Below, piece by piece: positions 21,033-29,548 of a stretch of DNA of 64,000 bases (the stretch's first letter is position 1; every line of letters begins with the position of its first letter). Location of the stretch: assembly GCA_015059185.1 (NCBI GenBank), contig SVAY01000009.1, positions 1 through 64,000 of the forward strand. The letters run 5' to 3'. Made by a program: the position numbers and the translations under genes. Source of the DNA: Erysipelotrichaceae bacterium. Its GTDB lineage: Bacteria > Bacillota_I > Bacilli_A > RFN20 > CAG-826. The notes under the pieces are model-generated. The model did not search any database. It saw only the letters and a list, made by a program, of their open reading frames with translations, and was not told the origin of the DNA.

Positions 21033-21938
21033 ATGAGTATCTTCCAAAAAAGAGAATCACCCATCCAAAATATCGCTTATATGGGTATTATGGCAGCAAT
21101 CAATGTCATCGCTATTGTGATGATGAATTATGTATTACCTGTGCTCTTTTTACCATTTGCTTTATTCATGCCTTTAACTAGTACAGTTGTGACACTTCTT
21201 TGTAAGAAAAGATTTTTTCCTATCTACGCCATTGCGACTATCGGATTATGCTTTTTAGTTTCAATCAACAATATCAGTGACACACTCTTTTATGTGATTC
21301 CTAGTATCATAAGCGGATTTGCTTTTGGCATGTTAATTGAATATAGAATGCCTTCTCCAATATCTATTTTTGTAACTGGCTTAATCTATACCGGATTATC
21401 CTATGCCTCCATTCCATTAATTGAAGCGATATATGGACAAAACATGATCGTTATTGTGGCCACTATATTTGGACTAGGTGATTATCAGTATCTATATTAT
21501 GTCGTTCCAAGTTTCATATTCGTTATTGGTTTAATTCAAGCAACAGTGACTTATGGATTAATCGTTAGTCAGCTTCCAAAAATTGGTATGGAAAAAGAAG
21601 AGCGAGACATTCCTTATCTATATGAAGGAATTGGTTTACTCGGATCTTTATTATCTTTATTCGCATACTTCTTTTTTAAGGAATTTTGCTTGTTTTTCTT
21701 AATATTTGCAGTCTTTTTTGGAATTTATGAAGCCACCAAAGCTGGATTCAATAAAGAAAAAATCCCACTCATTTTAATGGGAATATCTTTATTAGTGTTT
21801 ATCTTGTTATTTGCGTTATTATATCAATATCCAGTTAAACCACTTAACTTAGTTTTACTAAATATTCTCTTTGATATGTTTTTAATTATCGGATTAGTTT
21901 ATAATATTTTATCGAAAAGAAAGATATCTATAGAATAG
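21033..21938 (+). CDS. Polytopic membrane protein, ECF S-component-like N-terminus
   Basis: Protein of 301 aa with about eight or nine membrane segments. The N-terminal ~185 residues start NIAYMGIMAAINVIAI and have the compact six-helix pattern of ECF-transporter substrate-binding (S) subunits. The C-terminal ~100 residues add more helices. YybS/DUF2232-type proteins are an alternative. No substrate can be assigned. A TATCAT box ends 6 nt before the ATG, with no ribosome site. Two further membrane-protein genes follow within a few nucleotides. Confidence 0.6.
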   Translation: MSIFQKRESPIQNIAYMGIMAAINVIAIVMMNYVLPVLFLPFALFMPLTSTVVTLLCKKRFFPIYAIATIGLCFLVSINNISDTLFYVIPSIISGFAFGMLIEYRMPSPISIFVTGLIYTGLSYASIPLIEAIYGQNMIVIVATIFGLGDYQYLYYVVPSFIFVIGLIQATVTYGLIVSQLPKIGMEKEERDIPYLYEGIGLLGSLLSLFAYFFFKEFCLFFLIFAVFFGIYEATKAGFNKEKIPLILMGISLLVFILLFALLYQYPVKPLNLVLLNILFDMFLIIGLVYNILSKRKISIE

Positions 21939-21943
21939 AAGAT

Positions 21944-22342
21944 ATGGCCGCGTTACTTAAAACATTTGGAAAAGGTTGTTTATACATCTTAGTGCTTCCG
22001 GTGCTACTAGTGATTTTGGCTGTCTACGCCGTCCTTGGTGTTGTGATGTTTATCTATATTTTAATTAGAGGGGCGATTTTATATTTCACCGGCCGTAACT
22101 TTGGAGAGTTAGCGGAAGATATTAAAGCTCGCGCAATCTTAGAAGGAAGGATGGATGAAAAGCCACTAGTTGAAGAAAAAGTAGATGCGCCAACTGAGCC
22201 ACAAGTTAATAATAATGATTATGCTTCTCATTTCTACGTTCCAGTTGATCAATTCCTTGGTACACCAAAGTCCGAAGATTTAATTAAGGAAGCAGAAGAT
22301 AATAATCCTAATAATGATAATAATGAAGGAGGTAATGTATGA
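21944..22342 (+). CDS. Small membrane protein with acidic, Asn-rich tail
   Basis: Protein of 132 aa. One or two hydrophobic segments (about 10-50) are followed by a soluble tail rich in Glu, Asp and Asn. No recognised family. It starts 5 nt after the previous stop and overlaps the next gene by ATGA, so it is the middle member of a three-gene membrane-protein unit. Confidence 0.65.
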   Translation: MAALLKTFGKGCLYILVLPVLLVILAVYAVLGVVMFIYILIRGAILYFTGRNFGELAEDIKARAILEGRMDEKPLVEEKVDAPTEPQVNNNDYASHFYVPVDQFLGTPKSEDLIKEAEDNNPNNDNNEGGNV

Positions 22343-22992
22343 TACCACGTCTACTTATCTCTCTTAGTGAAAAAGATAAAAGAGTTATACTTATATTTTT
22401 CCTTCTAATTATTGTCGCGATTGCTTTCATTGCTATTATCGGAGCGATTATCACCCGTGTGATGAAATGGCAAGGCAAGAGAATGGATGATTTAACTCAT
22501 GATGTCGTTGTCACTAATGTCATTGATAATAAAAAAGATTTCCTTAGGTACGCTCGTATTAAAAACTGGTATACATTCTTTAAGCAAGCTTGGAAGCCTT
22601 TATTAATATTATTAGCAACTTCTTTAATTATTATTATTCATAACGGAGCCACGAATAACTGGCAATACGATATGTTAGATTATGAGAAGACTGGTTTTAA
22701 TACCTTATTCTTCATTTGGGATTTTAACGATCCAAATATCTATCACTCCTTCTTTGGTATCAAAATGATATGTGATTGGCCAACAATCATTAATTACCCA
22801 CACTTCTCTCTTGAGGCATGGGCAAGTTATTTATTCTTCTTTGGTATGATAATTGGAGGAGCATGGTATTTAGTTGCTCTTCAATGTGTCATTGCTAGAA
22901 CCATAAGAATGTATAAATTATCTTACGATCTCTACCGTAAGAGTTTAGATGGCTATAATAAATATCAAGCTGATCAACAGCAATTAAAATAA
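22339..22992 (+). CDS. Membrane protein, function unknown
   Basis: Protein of 217 aa with an N-terminal helix (about 16-40), a second at about 82-100 and a third near 170-195, and a cytoplasmic-type basic tail. The Trp- and Asn-rich loop between helices two and three (about 100-165) is probably outside the cell. I do not recognise the family. Its 3' end overlaps a small convergent gene by 9 nt. Confidence 0.65.
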   Translation: MIPRLLISLSEKDKRVILIFFLLIIVAIAFIAIIGAIITRVMKWQGKRMDDLTHDVVVTNVIDNKKDFLRYARIKNWYTFFKQAWKPLLILLATSLIIIIHNGATNNWQYDMLDYEKTGFNTLFFIWDFNDPNIYHSFFGIKMICDWPTIINYPHFSLEAWASYLFFFGMIIGGAWYLVALQCVIARTIRMYKLSYDLYRKSLDGYNKYQADQQQLK

Positions 22993-23124
22993 TTGTAATA
23001 ATTGATACACAATAACGCCGAACACAGCAAAATCTAAAATCACAAATAAAACACATAGACGCGAGGTCATCTTGGCCTTGCGTTTTTGTTCATCTACTAT
23101 TGGAATCGCTACTTTCTCGCTCAT
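22984..23124 (-). CDS. 46-aa single-helix membrane protein behind asnS
   Basis: Short frame starting MSEKVAIPIVDEQKRK. It has a basic stretch (KRKAKMTSR) and then one hydrophobic helix to the C-terminus (residues 23-46). Its ATG overlaps the asnS stop as TAATG, so it should be translated by re-initiation. The basic-then-hydrophobic design predicts the N-terminus inside and a membrane helix. Function unknown. The exact coupling and a proper coding pattern argue against chance. Confidence 0.6.
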   Translation of the reverse strand: MSEKVAIPIVDEQKRKAKMTSRLCVLFVILDFAVFGVIVYQLLQLF

Positions 23125-24515
23125 TAGTATTTAATTGTATTACTTGTTCTTGGGAATGGTTGAACGTCACGGATGTTTTGCATACCAGTCACATACATGA
23201 GTAAACGATCAAATCCAATACCAAATCCAGAGTGTTTACAACCTCCGTATTTACGTGTATCAAGGTACCACTCTAGACCTTCTGTGATTCCCATAAAATC
23301 CATCTTGGCTTTGAGTAAATCATATCTCTCTTCTCTTTGGCTACCACCAACGAGTTCACCAACAGCAGGGACGAGTAAGTCACATGCTGCAACAGTCTTT
23401 CCATCATCATTTTGACGCATATAGAATGCCTTAATATCTTTAGGATAATCAGTTAAAAATAATGGGCCTTTCACTACTTGTTCTGTTAAATAACGTTCAT
23501 GTTCGCTTTGAAGATCCATACCCCAGAAAATGTCTTTATTTTCGAAATTAAAGCCATCTTTAACGGCTTTTTGGAGTAATTCCACACCTTCAGTATAAGT
23601 CATTCTCTTGAATTCAGAGTTAGCAACATGATGTAATCTATCAATTAATGTTTTATCAATCATGGAGTTAAAGAAGTTGATTTCATCTGGACATGCTTCA
23701 AGAACATAGTTGATGCAATATTTAATGCAGTCTTCAATAACTTGCATATTATCATTTAAATCGCAGAACGCCATTTCTGGTTCAACCATCCAGAATTCAC
23801 TTGCGTGTCTGACAGTATTAGAATGTTCCGCTCTAAAAGTTGGGCCAAAAGTATAAACATCTCTAAAAGCTAAGGCAAATGGTTCAACATGTAATTGACC
23901 AGTAACAGTTAAGTTCACTCTATGTCCATAGAAATCTTCTGGATTTTTAGAGTCGTGGGCGATTACATCAAAGACGTTACCAGCACCTTCACCATCGTTA
24001 GTAGTAATTAATGGAGTGTGGATATACAAGAATCCTCTTTCTTGGAAGAATTCATGAATAGCAAATGCTAAAACACTTCTTACTCTGAAAACGGCTTGGA
24101 ATGTATTAGCACGTGGACGTAAGTGAGCGATTTCTCTAAGGAATTCAAATGAGTGACGTTTCTTTTGTAAAGGATAGTCATCAGCAACATCGCCTTCAAG
24201 TTCACAACTAATAACTTCCACTTCAAATGGTTGTTTATTTTCTGGAGTTAATTTTACTTTACCAGTTATCTTAATAGCAGCGCCTGTTCTTAAGCTTGCT
24301 AATAAGTCATGGTCTTTACATTCTTTTAAATAAACGAGTTGGACGTTTTTAAAATATGTACCATCATTAAATTCAATAAAACCGATAGAACCATTATCAC
24401 GGTTAGTTCTCACCCAACCTTCAAGTTCTACTTCGTTGACATTTGCTTTTTCCGTTTCATCGCCAAAGACGATAATGTCATATAAATCAAAATTTGTTGT
24501 TTTTACTGGTGCCAT
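23124..24515 (-). CDS. asnS: Asparaginyl-tRNA synthetase
   Basis: Protein of 463 aa from the ATG at 24515. An upstream TTG overlaps the GGAGGT ribosome site, so I do not use it. It has an N-terminal OB anticodon-binding domain (VELEGWVRTNRDNGSIGFIEFNDG), then a class II catalytic core: FRAEHSNTVRHASEFWMVEPEMAF (in part motif 2), GGSQREERYDLL, and motif 3 GIGFDRLLMYVTGMQNIRDV. The pattern is that of AsnRS rather than AspRS. It charges tRNA-Asn and fits the presence of AsnA nearby. Confidence 0.96.
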   Translation of the reverse strand: MAPVKTTNFDLYDIIVFGDETEKANVNEVELEGWVRTNRDNGSIGFIEFNDGTYFKNVQLVYLKECKDHDLLASLRTGAAIKITGKVKLTPENKQPFEVEVISCELEGDVADDYPLQKKRHSFEFLREIAHLRPRANTFQAVFRVRSVLAFAIHEFFQERGFLYIHTPLITTNDGEGAGNVFDVIAHDSKNPEDFYGHRVNLTVTGQLHVEPFALAFRDVYTFGPTFRAEHSNTVRHASEFWMVEPEMAFCDLNDNMQVIEDCIKYCINYVLEACPDEINFFNSMIDKTLIDRLHHVANSEFKRMTYTEGVELLQKAVKDGFNFENKDIFWGMDLQSEHERYLTEQVVKGPLFLTDYPKDIKAFYMRQNDDGKTVAACDLLVPAVGELVGGSQREERYDLLKAKMDFMGITEGLEWYLDTRKYGGCKHSGFGIGFDRLLMYVTGMQNIRDVQPFPRTSNTIKY

Positions 24516-24569
24516 ATTTCTTACCTCCAAAGTATTATCTCAAATTTATGATATGAAATCTACTTGATT

Positions 24570-25583
24570 TCAATATTTGTCGTAGTCACTTATCTCCCAG
24601 TTAGGATCCACTCCTAAGTCTAAAGAGGCAAACATTTTTCTTTCATATAGTTTTTCTGCAACTTTTGCAATCATTGCCGCGTTATCAGTGGTACACCATA
24701 AAGGCGGAATATTAATCTTTACATTAAGTGGTTTTAGTTTATCTACAATTTCACTACGTAAATAAGAGTTAGCACTCACACCACCTGCTAAAATCACTTC
24801 TTTCACATTATATTTTTTAACAACTTTAATTGTACGGTCAATGACTAACCCAACAGCGACATCTTGGAAACTCTTACACATATCAGGAACATTCACTTTT
24901 TCACCTTTTTGTTCAAGGTGATGAACAAGATTAATAATGTTAGTTTTTAATCCAGAGAATGATAAATCTAATGTATCTTCACCTTTAAGTGGAGTTGGTA
25001 ATTGATAAGTATGTTTACCTTCTTTTGCTAATCTATCAATTGGAATACCACCTGGATAAGGGAGCCCTAATACTCTCGCGACCTTATCATAACATTCTCC
25101 AATCGCGTCATCTCTAGTAGACGCCACAACTTCAAAATTAAGATGATCTTTCATAATCACGAATTCGGTATTGCCTCCTGATACCACTACCGCAAGAAGA
25201 GGGAAATTAAATTCATCAACATATTCATTCGCATAAATATGACCCGCTAAATGGTGAACAGGAATAAGTGGTTTCTTATAAAGCATCGCTAAAGTTTTAG
25301 CAGCTTGAAGTCCGACGTGAAGTGCACCAATTAAACCTGGTCCACGAGTCACTGCAAAGGCATCAATATCTTCTAATTTAGTGTTGGATTTTTCTAAAGC
25401 TTCTTTAATCACAACACCAATATTTTCGCAGTGAAGTCGAGAAGCAATTTCAGGCATCACACCACCATATTTTGCGTGCACTTCTATTTGAGTTGAGATG
25501 ACATTGCAAAGGAGGTTGCCGTTATCAATAATAGCAACAGCAGTTTCATCACAGCTAGATTCAATTGCAAGTATCTTTGCCAT
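24570..25583 (-). CDS. tsaD: tRNA threonylcarbamoyladenosine transferase TsaD
   Basis: Protein of 337 aa, the catalytic ASKHA-fold subunit that makes t6A37 in ANN-decoding tRNAs together with TsaB and TsaE. It starts with ILAIESSCDETAVAI, has the metal-binding HLAGH motif, VSGGNTEFV, GECYDKVAR and LAGGVSANSYLR. It overlaps rimI by one base (TAATG type) and ends the tsaE-tsaB-rimI-tsaD cluster. Confidence 0.98.
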   Translation of the reverse strand: MAKILAIESSCDETAVAIIDNGNLLCNVISTQIEVHAKYGGVMPEIASRLHCENIGVVIKEALEKSNTKLEDIDAFAVTRGPGLIGALHVGLQAAKTLAMLYKKPLIPVHHLAGHIYANEYVDEFNFPLLAVVVSGGNTEFVIMKDHLNFEVVASTRDDAIGECYDKVARVLGLPYPGGIPIDRLAKEGKHTYQLPTPLKGEDTLDLSFSGLKTNIINLVHHLEQKGEKVNVPDMCKSFQDVAVGLVIDRTIKVVKKYNVKEVILAGGVSANSYLRSEIVDKLKPLNVKINIPPLWCTTDNAAMIAKVAEKLYERKMFASLDLGVDPNWEISDYDKY

Positions 25584-26023
25584 CAGTTTAACTCCTTTAT
25601 CATATAGTAAGCATCATCACCATTAGAGTAATATTTCTCTTTTGTTAAAACTGTCTTAAAACCGTATTTTTGATAGAGATTTACAGCTTTTTCGTTATTT
25701 TTACGGACTTCTAACGTGATATTTCGAATCTTTTTCGCGTGGCATTCTTTGATGATTTCATTTAATAAAGTTTCACCGAGATGCTGCCTTCTATAAAGTG
25801 GATCGACCGCAATTTGAGCAATGGTCGCGCTATCAAATGTTTCCCAATAATCATAGAAACCAACAATGTAATTATCGTTAGTAATCACTGCTAAATGGGA
25901 GAACTTATTTTCATTTAATTCATAAAGCATTTCCTCTTTATTCCAAGGAGCAACAAAAGAGTTAGATTCAATTTCCATAACGCGTTTTAAATCACTTTGT
26001 TCCATGTCTCTAATCTCAATCAT
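25583..26023 (-). CDS. rimI: Ribosomal protein S18 N-acetyltransferase (RimI-like)
   Basis: Protein of 146 aa with a GNAT fold. The acetyl-CoA motif is IAVDPLYRRQHLGETLL, and the C-terminal NLYQKYGFK supplies the usual Tyr. Placement between tsaB and tsaD is the standard Firmicutes position of rimI, named for N-terminal acetylation of ribosomal protein S18. The true substrate here is assumed from family and location. Confidence 0.88.
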   Translation of the reverse strand: MIEIRDMEQSDLKRVMEIESNSFVAPWNKEEMLYELNENKFSHLAVITNDNYIVGFYDYWETFDSATIAQIAVDPLYRRQHLGETLLNEIIKECHAKKIRNITLEVRKNNEKAVNLYQKYGFKTVLTKEKYYSNGDDAYYMIKELN

Positions 26024-26025
26024 TT

Positions 26026-26607
26026 TTAGTCCTTTAGATAAACTGGTTTGACGCCTAACGAATCGTCATATTTAGTTGCTTTACCTTTTAATAAATTCAT
26101 CTCTTCAATGATGTTGTTTTTGTGTCCTTCAATTCCTAAATAAGTTGTCTCACCACATATAACGTAATTAGGATGGGAAGCAATATAGGCTTTAACTTCA
26201 TCATTAGTCATTACTTGATCAGCCATGATAACTTCATCGCTATATACACCGATATAACTTCTATTACTTCTTGCATTCATTAAACAGATTGAAGGTTCTA
26301 ACCCTTTCTGTAACGCTCTTAAAGAAGACAAAGCATATAAAGGAATATTAAGTGCTAAACACATCACTTTCGCAATTGTTAAAGAGATACGGATGCCAGT
26401 ATAAGAACCTGGCCCAATATTAACAATTACTCCACTGATGTCTTGACGAGTTATATTGTGCTTAGTTAAAAGCTTATCAATCTCTTGAATCATATATTCA
26501 GATTGGCATTGCCAAGCTTCGTAAGAAGTATAGTCAAATACCTTGCCGTCTTTAGCCAAACCAACTGAAAGATCAATATTAGAAGAGTCGAGTAATAAAT
26601 CTATCAT
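26026..26607 (-). CDS. tsaB: TsaB, t6A-synthesis scaffold protein
   Basis: Protein of 193 aa, somewhat shorter than the usual ~220-240. It is an inactive ASKHA paralogue of TsaD. It starts MIDLLLDSSNIDLSVGL and keeps IVNIGPGSYTGIRISLTIAK, the helix that pairs with TsaD. It overlaps tsaE by 4 nt, and rimI follows within 2 nt. It is needed for t6A synthesis as the TsaD dimer partner. Confidence 0.95.
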   Translation of the reverse strand: MIDLLLDSSNIDLSVGLAKDGKVFDYTSYEAWQCQSEYMIQEIDKLLTKHNITRQDISGVIVNIGPGSYTGIRISLTIAKVMCLALNIPLYALSSLRALQKGLEPSICLMNARSNRSYIGVYSDEVIMADQVMTNDEVKAYIASHPNYVICGETTYLGIEGHKNNIIEEMNLLKGKATKYDDSLGVKPVYLKD

Positions 26608-27029
26608 AAAGAAATACCTTCTATATTAATTTCTCTATCATCGTTACCAATATTTTTAATATTGATAATAATTGCGTTATCTGGGATTAAATTTTTAATA
26701 TAATCAGGCCATTCGATAAAAGTAAAACCTCTGTCGATACCAATAAATTCGTCTAAACCAATATCAACGTTATGGTCTTCAAGTCGATATGCATCGATAT
26801 GGACTAATGGTTTACTTCCTTTAAGATATAACTTCATGATATTAAAAGTTGGAGAAGTAATCTTTTCAGTGATACCAAGAGCTTCCGCTACACCCCTTAC
26901 AAGAGTAGTTTTGCCCGCTCCTAAATCACCCTTTAAAAGGACAACGCTTCCATTAGGTAATAAAGCGGCCAACTTGTGACCGACTTCTCTAGTTTCATCT
27001 TGATTATGTGTTATACAAGTATCAGCCAT
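26604..27029 (-). CDS. tsaE: TsaE, ATPase of the t6A complex
   Basis: Protein of 141 aa. P-loop GDLGAGKTTLVRG binds ATP. SPTFNIMKLY and HIDAYRLED are family motifs, and the FIEWPDY segment closes the active site. TsaE binds TsaBD and resets the complex between catalytic rounds. It is encoded just before tsaB with a 4-nt overlap and overlaps the upstream DUF402 gene by 8 nt. Confidence 0.96.
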   Translation of the reverse strand: MADTCITHNQDETREVGHKLAALLPNGSVVLLKGDLGAGKTTLVRGVAEALGITEKITSPTFNIMKLYLKGSKPLVHIDAYRLEDHNVDIGLDEFIGIDRGFTFIEWPDYIKNLIPDNAIIINIKNIGNDDREINIEGISL

Positions 27030-27552
27030 TATTTAGCCTTTCTAAAAAGTCAGAATAATATTCATTAATCCTTTTATCATCAAATGGATATTTTCTTTCT
27101 TTCATCATTTCAACAATCTGTTGAATTTGATAATGGAGAACGGTATCTAAATCATCTCCATAACCGAACGATTTTTTATGGTTATCGTATTCTTTTTCAT
27201 CAAGAACACGGATAGAGCCGTCAGGGAACAATTTCGCATCTAAATCATAGTCGATATATTTAATATATGACTTATCAATAATGGTTGGAGAAGCAATATT
27301 ACAGTAGTAGCAAATGCCCTCACGCTTAAACATACAGATAACATTCCACCATTCTTTTTTAGAAAAGATTGTGACAGCTGGTTCTCTAGTATACCATCTT
27401 CTACCATTACTTTCAGTAACCTTAGCTTTTTTAGTAGCAACCACGATGAAATCGTCGTTGTTTTCCACGACTAAACCACGGTCCCACCAACGGTGAATGG
27501 AGCCATCGTGTTTATAAGATTGTATGGCTAACCACTTTCCTTCTAAATGCAT
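27022..27552 (-). CDS. DUF402/Ntdp-family nucleotide phosphatase
   Basis: Protein of 176 aa with the DUF402 signature: WWNVICMFKREGICYYCNIASP, then YIDYDLDAKLFPDGSIRVLDEKEY with the metal-binding acidic residues. Characterised members (Ntdp/YgaC) hydrolyse nucleoside tri- and diphosphates. It sits in front of tsaE in the t6A operon with an 8-nt overlap. The substrate here is inferred from the family. Confidence 0.85.
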   Translation of the reverse strand: MHLEGKWLAIQSYKHDGSIHRWWDRGLVVENNDDFIVVATKKAKVTESNGRRWYTREPAVTIFSKKEWWNVICMFKREGICYYCNIASPTIIDKSYIKYIDYDLDAKLFPDGSIRVLDEKEYDNHKKSFGYGDDLDTVLHYQIQQIVEMMKERKYPFDDKRINEYYSDFLERLNNG

Positions 27553-27554
27553 AT

Positions 27555-28604
27555 TTATTTTTCCAATGTTGCGAGTTCTAATGCCGCCACTAAATCGGCT
27601 TTATATTTATCTTGGGCATTAAGATTAAATGGATGTTCAAATGGTAAAACAGTCACTGAATCATCATAGCTCATATAGATTGCGGTATGGCCAGCCCAAA
27701 AGACCATCACAAAGTTAAGTAATTTATCATCAGTTCTAATTTCTTTAAGTTTAGAAATGAACTTGGTACCAAATATTTCCTTGATTGATTTATCGTTAGA
27801 AGAATAAACAACTAATCCTTCTTCTTCTAAAAGCACTTTGCAATCTTCTATATCATTTGGTTGATCCACTAGTTTCTCTGGATTACCTTTAAGGTTAAAG
27901 ATGAATCTACCATCAAATTTCTTGTCATTTTCTAAAGAAACGTATTTGCCTAAGAAAACAACGCTTCTTTGATTCTTTCTTCCAGGAACATTGCTATATA
28001 AAACGTTCTCGGATATTTCAACATCCTTACCATCAAATTTTGCTTTGATAAAGTTTCTTGAGCCAATGTCATTAGAATTGCAATAAACTCTATCAACTTC
28101 TAAATCAGTTCTACTGAGTTTCTTGTCTGGGAAAGATCTTACTTCAGTAAAACGTGGGTCATCAAAGTCGTATTCATTAATAAGTCTTGTTACTTCTTTG
28201 ATGTATTCCTTACTAGCGTTAGGGAATTTATTTTTGGAAACCATATAATAGATAACCATTGCAACAAGAACGACACCCGCTAAAGAATAGCCAATAATCT
28301 TTAAGACCATAAGATTATTAAAAATCATGATGATTGCTCCGATAACTGCAATCACTACAATTGTCATTAAGATACGAGAATATTTCTTGGTCTTGTTAAA
28401 CATAGCTAAAAGACCTTGTCTCTTGCTTTCGATTTCTTCAGTAACTTCGGAGATGTTCTCTCTTCTTGCAATTAAGATTCCATCTTCTGGATTATTAACT
28501 GGTTTTTCTTCAACTGGAGCTTCTTGAGGAACCTCTTCTTTTACTTCTTCATTAGCAACAGTTTCTTGTTCATTTAATTTGGAGTTTTCTTCTTCTTGAT
28601 ACAT
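27555..28604 (-). CDS. DUF3137-like membrane protein
   Basis: Protein of 349 aa. An acidic Glu/Val/Pro-rich N-terminal tail (1-60) is followed by two membrane helices (about 78-125) and a soluble C-terminal domain. The domain contains LVVYSSNDKSIKEIFGTKFISKLKEI, which resembles the DUF3137 pattern. It is the first gene of the operon leading to asnS. An extended -10 box (TGTTATATT) and the palindrome CTCATATATGAG (28646-28657) lie upstream. Function unknown. Confidence 0.65.
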   Translation of the reverse strand: MYQEEENSKLNEQETVANEEVKEEVPQEAPVEEKPVNNPEDGILIARRENISEVTEEIESKRQGLLAMFNKTKKYSRILMTIVVIAVIGAIIMIFNNLMVLKIIGYSLAGVVLVAMVIYYMVSKNKFPNASKEYIKEVTRLINEYDFDDPRFTEVRSFPDKKLSRTDLEVDRVYCNSNDIGSRNFIKAKFDGKDVEISENVLYSNVPGRKNQRSVVFLGKYVSLENDKKFDGRFIFNLKGNPEKLVDQPNDIEDCKVLLEEEGLVVYSSNDKSIKEIFGTKFISKLKEIRTDDKLLNFVMVFWAGHTAIYMSYDDSVTVLPFEHPFNLNAQDKYKADLVAALELATLEK

Positions 28605-28780
28605 AATATCGGTCTCCTACTCCGTTATAATATAACACATAATAACTCATATATGAGAATTATTTATGAAATAATTAGTAAATAACTAATTTAACTAAAG
28701 TATATCAATAAATAGATAAATACAAATAAAAAATACGTATTAAGAAAACACAATCTAAATAAAGAAATTATATAAATAAA

Positions 28781-29548
28781 TTATTTTATATTATTAATTG
28801 CAAGCTCTTCGAATTGATCATCGCTGACAATTTCTTTTTCGGTGAAAAACACTCTTCTAGATAAAACGATTAAGCGAGCAGAATTCATGGCCTTCTTAGC
28901 TTGTTCATAATCATCAAAATTTTCAGATTTAATGGCTTTTAAATCATTATCCACTAATAGGACGAAATGGAATTTACCAAGCTCTCCTACTAATTGGAAT
29001 TTTGGATAATTAACAAAGGCAATCCAATCTTGAGTCCTATCTTCTATAGCGGCGTTATAACCTTTTTGTCTACAGGCTTCAACCGCTTTTCTAACTTGTT
29101 CGATAGTAGCGTATTTAACGTTAGATTTAGCTACTGCATTCTTCTTATCATCATAAAGAATGAAGCAGTAATTATCTTTATCAGTTTTATGGATGACGTA
29201 GCAACCATGAGATCTTCTAGTTTTATTATCTCCTTGCATGACATCGGCAAGTATTCCTTTATCAAAGACAACAGATAAAACAGCCATCACAATAAGAGCA
29301 GAAAATACGGCGCAGAGGATAGTAAATATACATGTATGGATCGCTAAAATGATGACTGTGCCCACTGTTAAAACACTAGCCATCACATAGCCAACAACTT
29401 TCGCCGCCTTGCTCACTTTAAACCAAGCACAGAAAACCAAATAGAAGACAGTCAAAATGTTCAATAAGACAATAATCCAACTCAAACAATTTTCACTAGA
29501 ACAGACGATACTAGATAAACCAGTCTCAGTAAATGCTAAGGTACTCAT
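28781..29548 (-). CDS. Membrane protein with tandem YegP/DUF1508-like domains
   Basis: Protein of 255 aa. Three membrane helices (about 24-100) are followed by two related ~50-residue modules. The first (about 118-170, YCFILYDDKKNAVAKSNVKY...) has the layout of DUF1508/YegP: beta hairpin, S.n.Y and a helix. The second (about 190-235, FHFVLLVDNDLKAIKSENF...) is a weaker copy. It ends the surface operon, and its start overlaps the preceding cohesin gene by ATGA, so it probably works with that system at the membrane. Its role is unknown. Confidence 0.6.
   Translation of the reverse strand: MSTLAFTETGLSSIVCSSENCLSWIIVLLNILTVFYLVFCAWFKVSKAAKVVGYVMASVLTVGTVIILAIHTCIFTILCAVFSALIVMAVLSVVFDKGILADVMQGDNKTRRSHGCYVIHKTDKDNYCFILYDDKKNAVAKSNVKYATIEQVRKAVEACRQKGYNAAIEDRTQDWIAFVNYPKFQLVGELGKFHFVLLVDNDLKAIKSENFDDYEQAKKAMNSARLIVLSRRVFFTEKEIVSDDQFEELAINNIK

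Noticed and set aside
20533..21060. 175-codon version of the thioredoxin-like lipoprotein
   Set aside because: The extra 32 residues would bury the signal peptide, while the ATG at 20964 gives a perfect lipoprotein signal.
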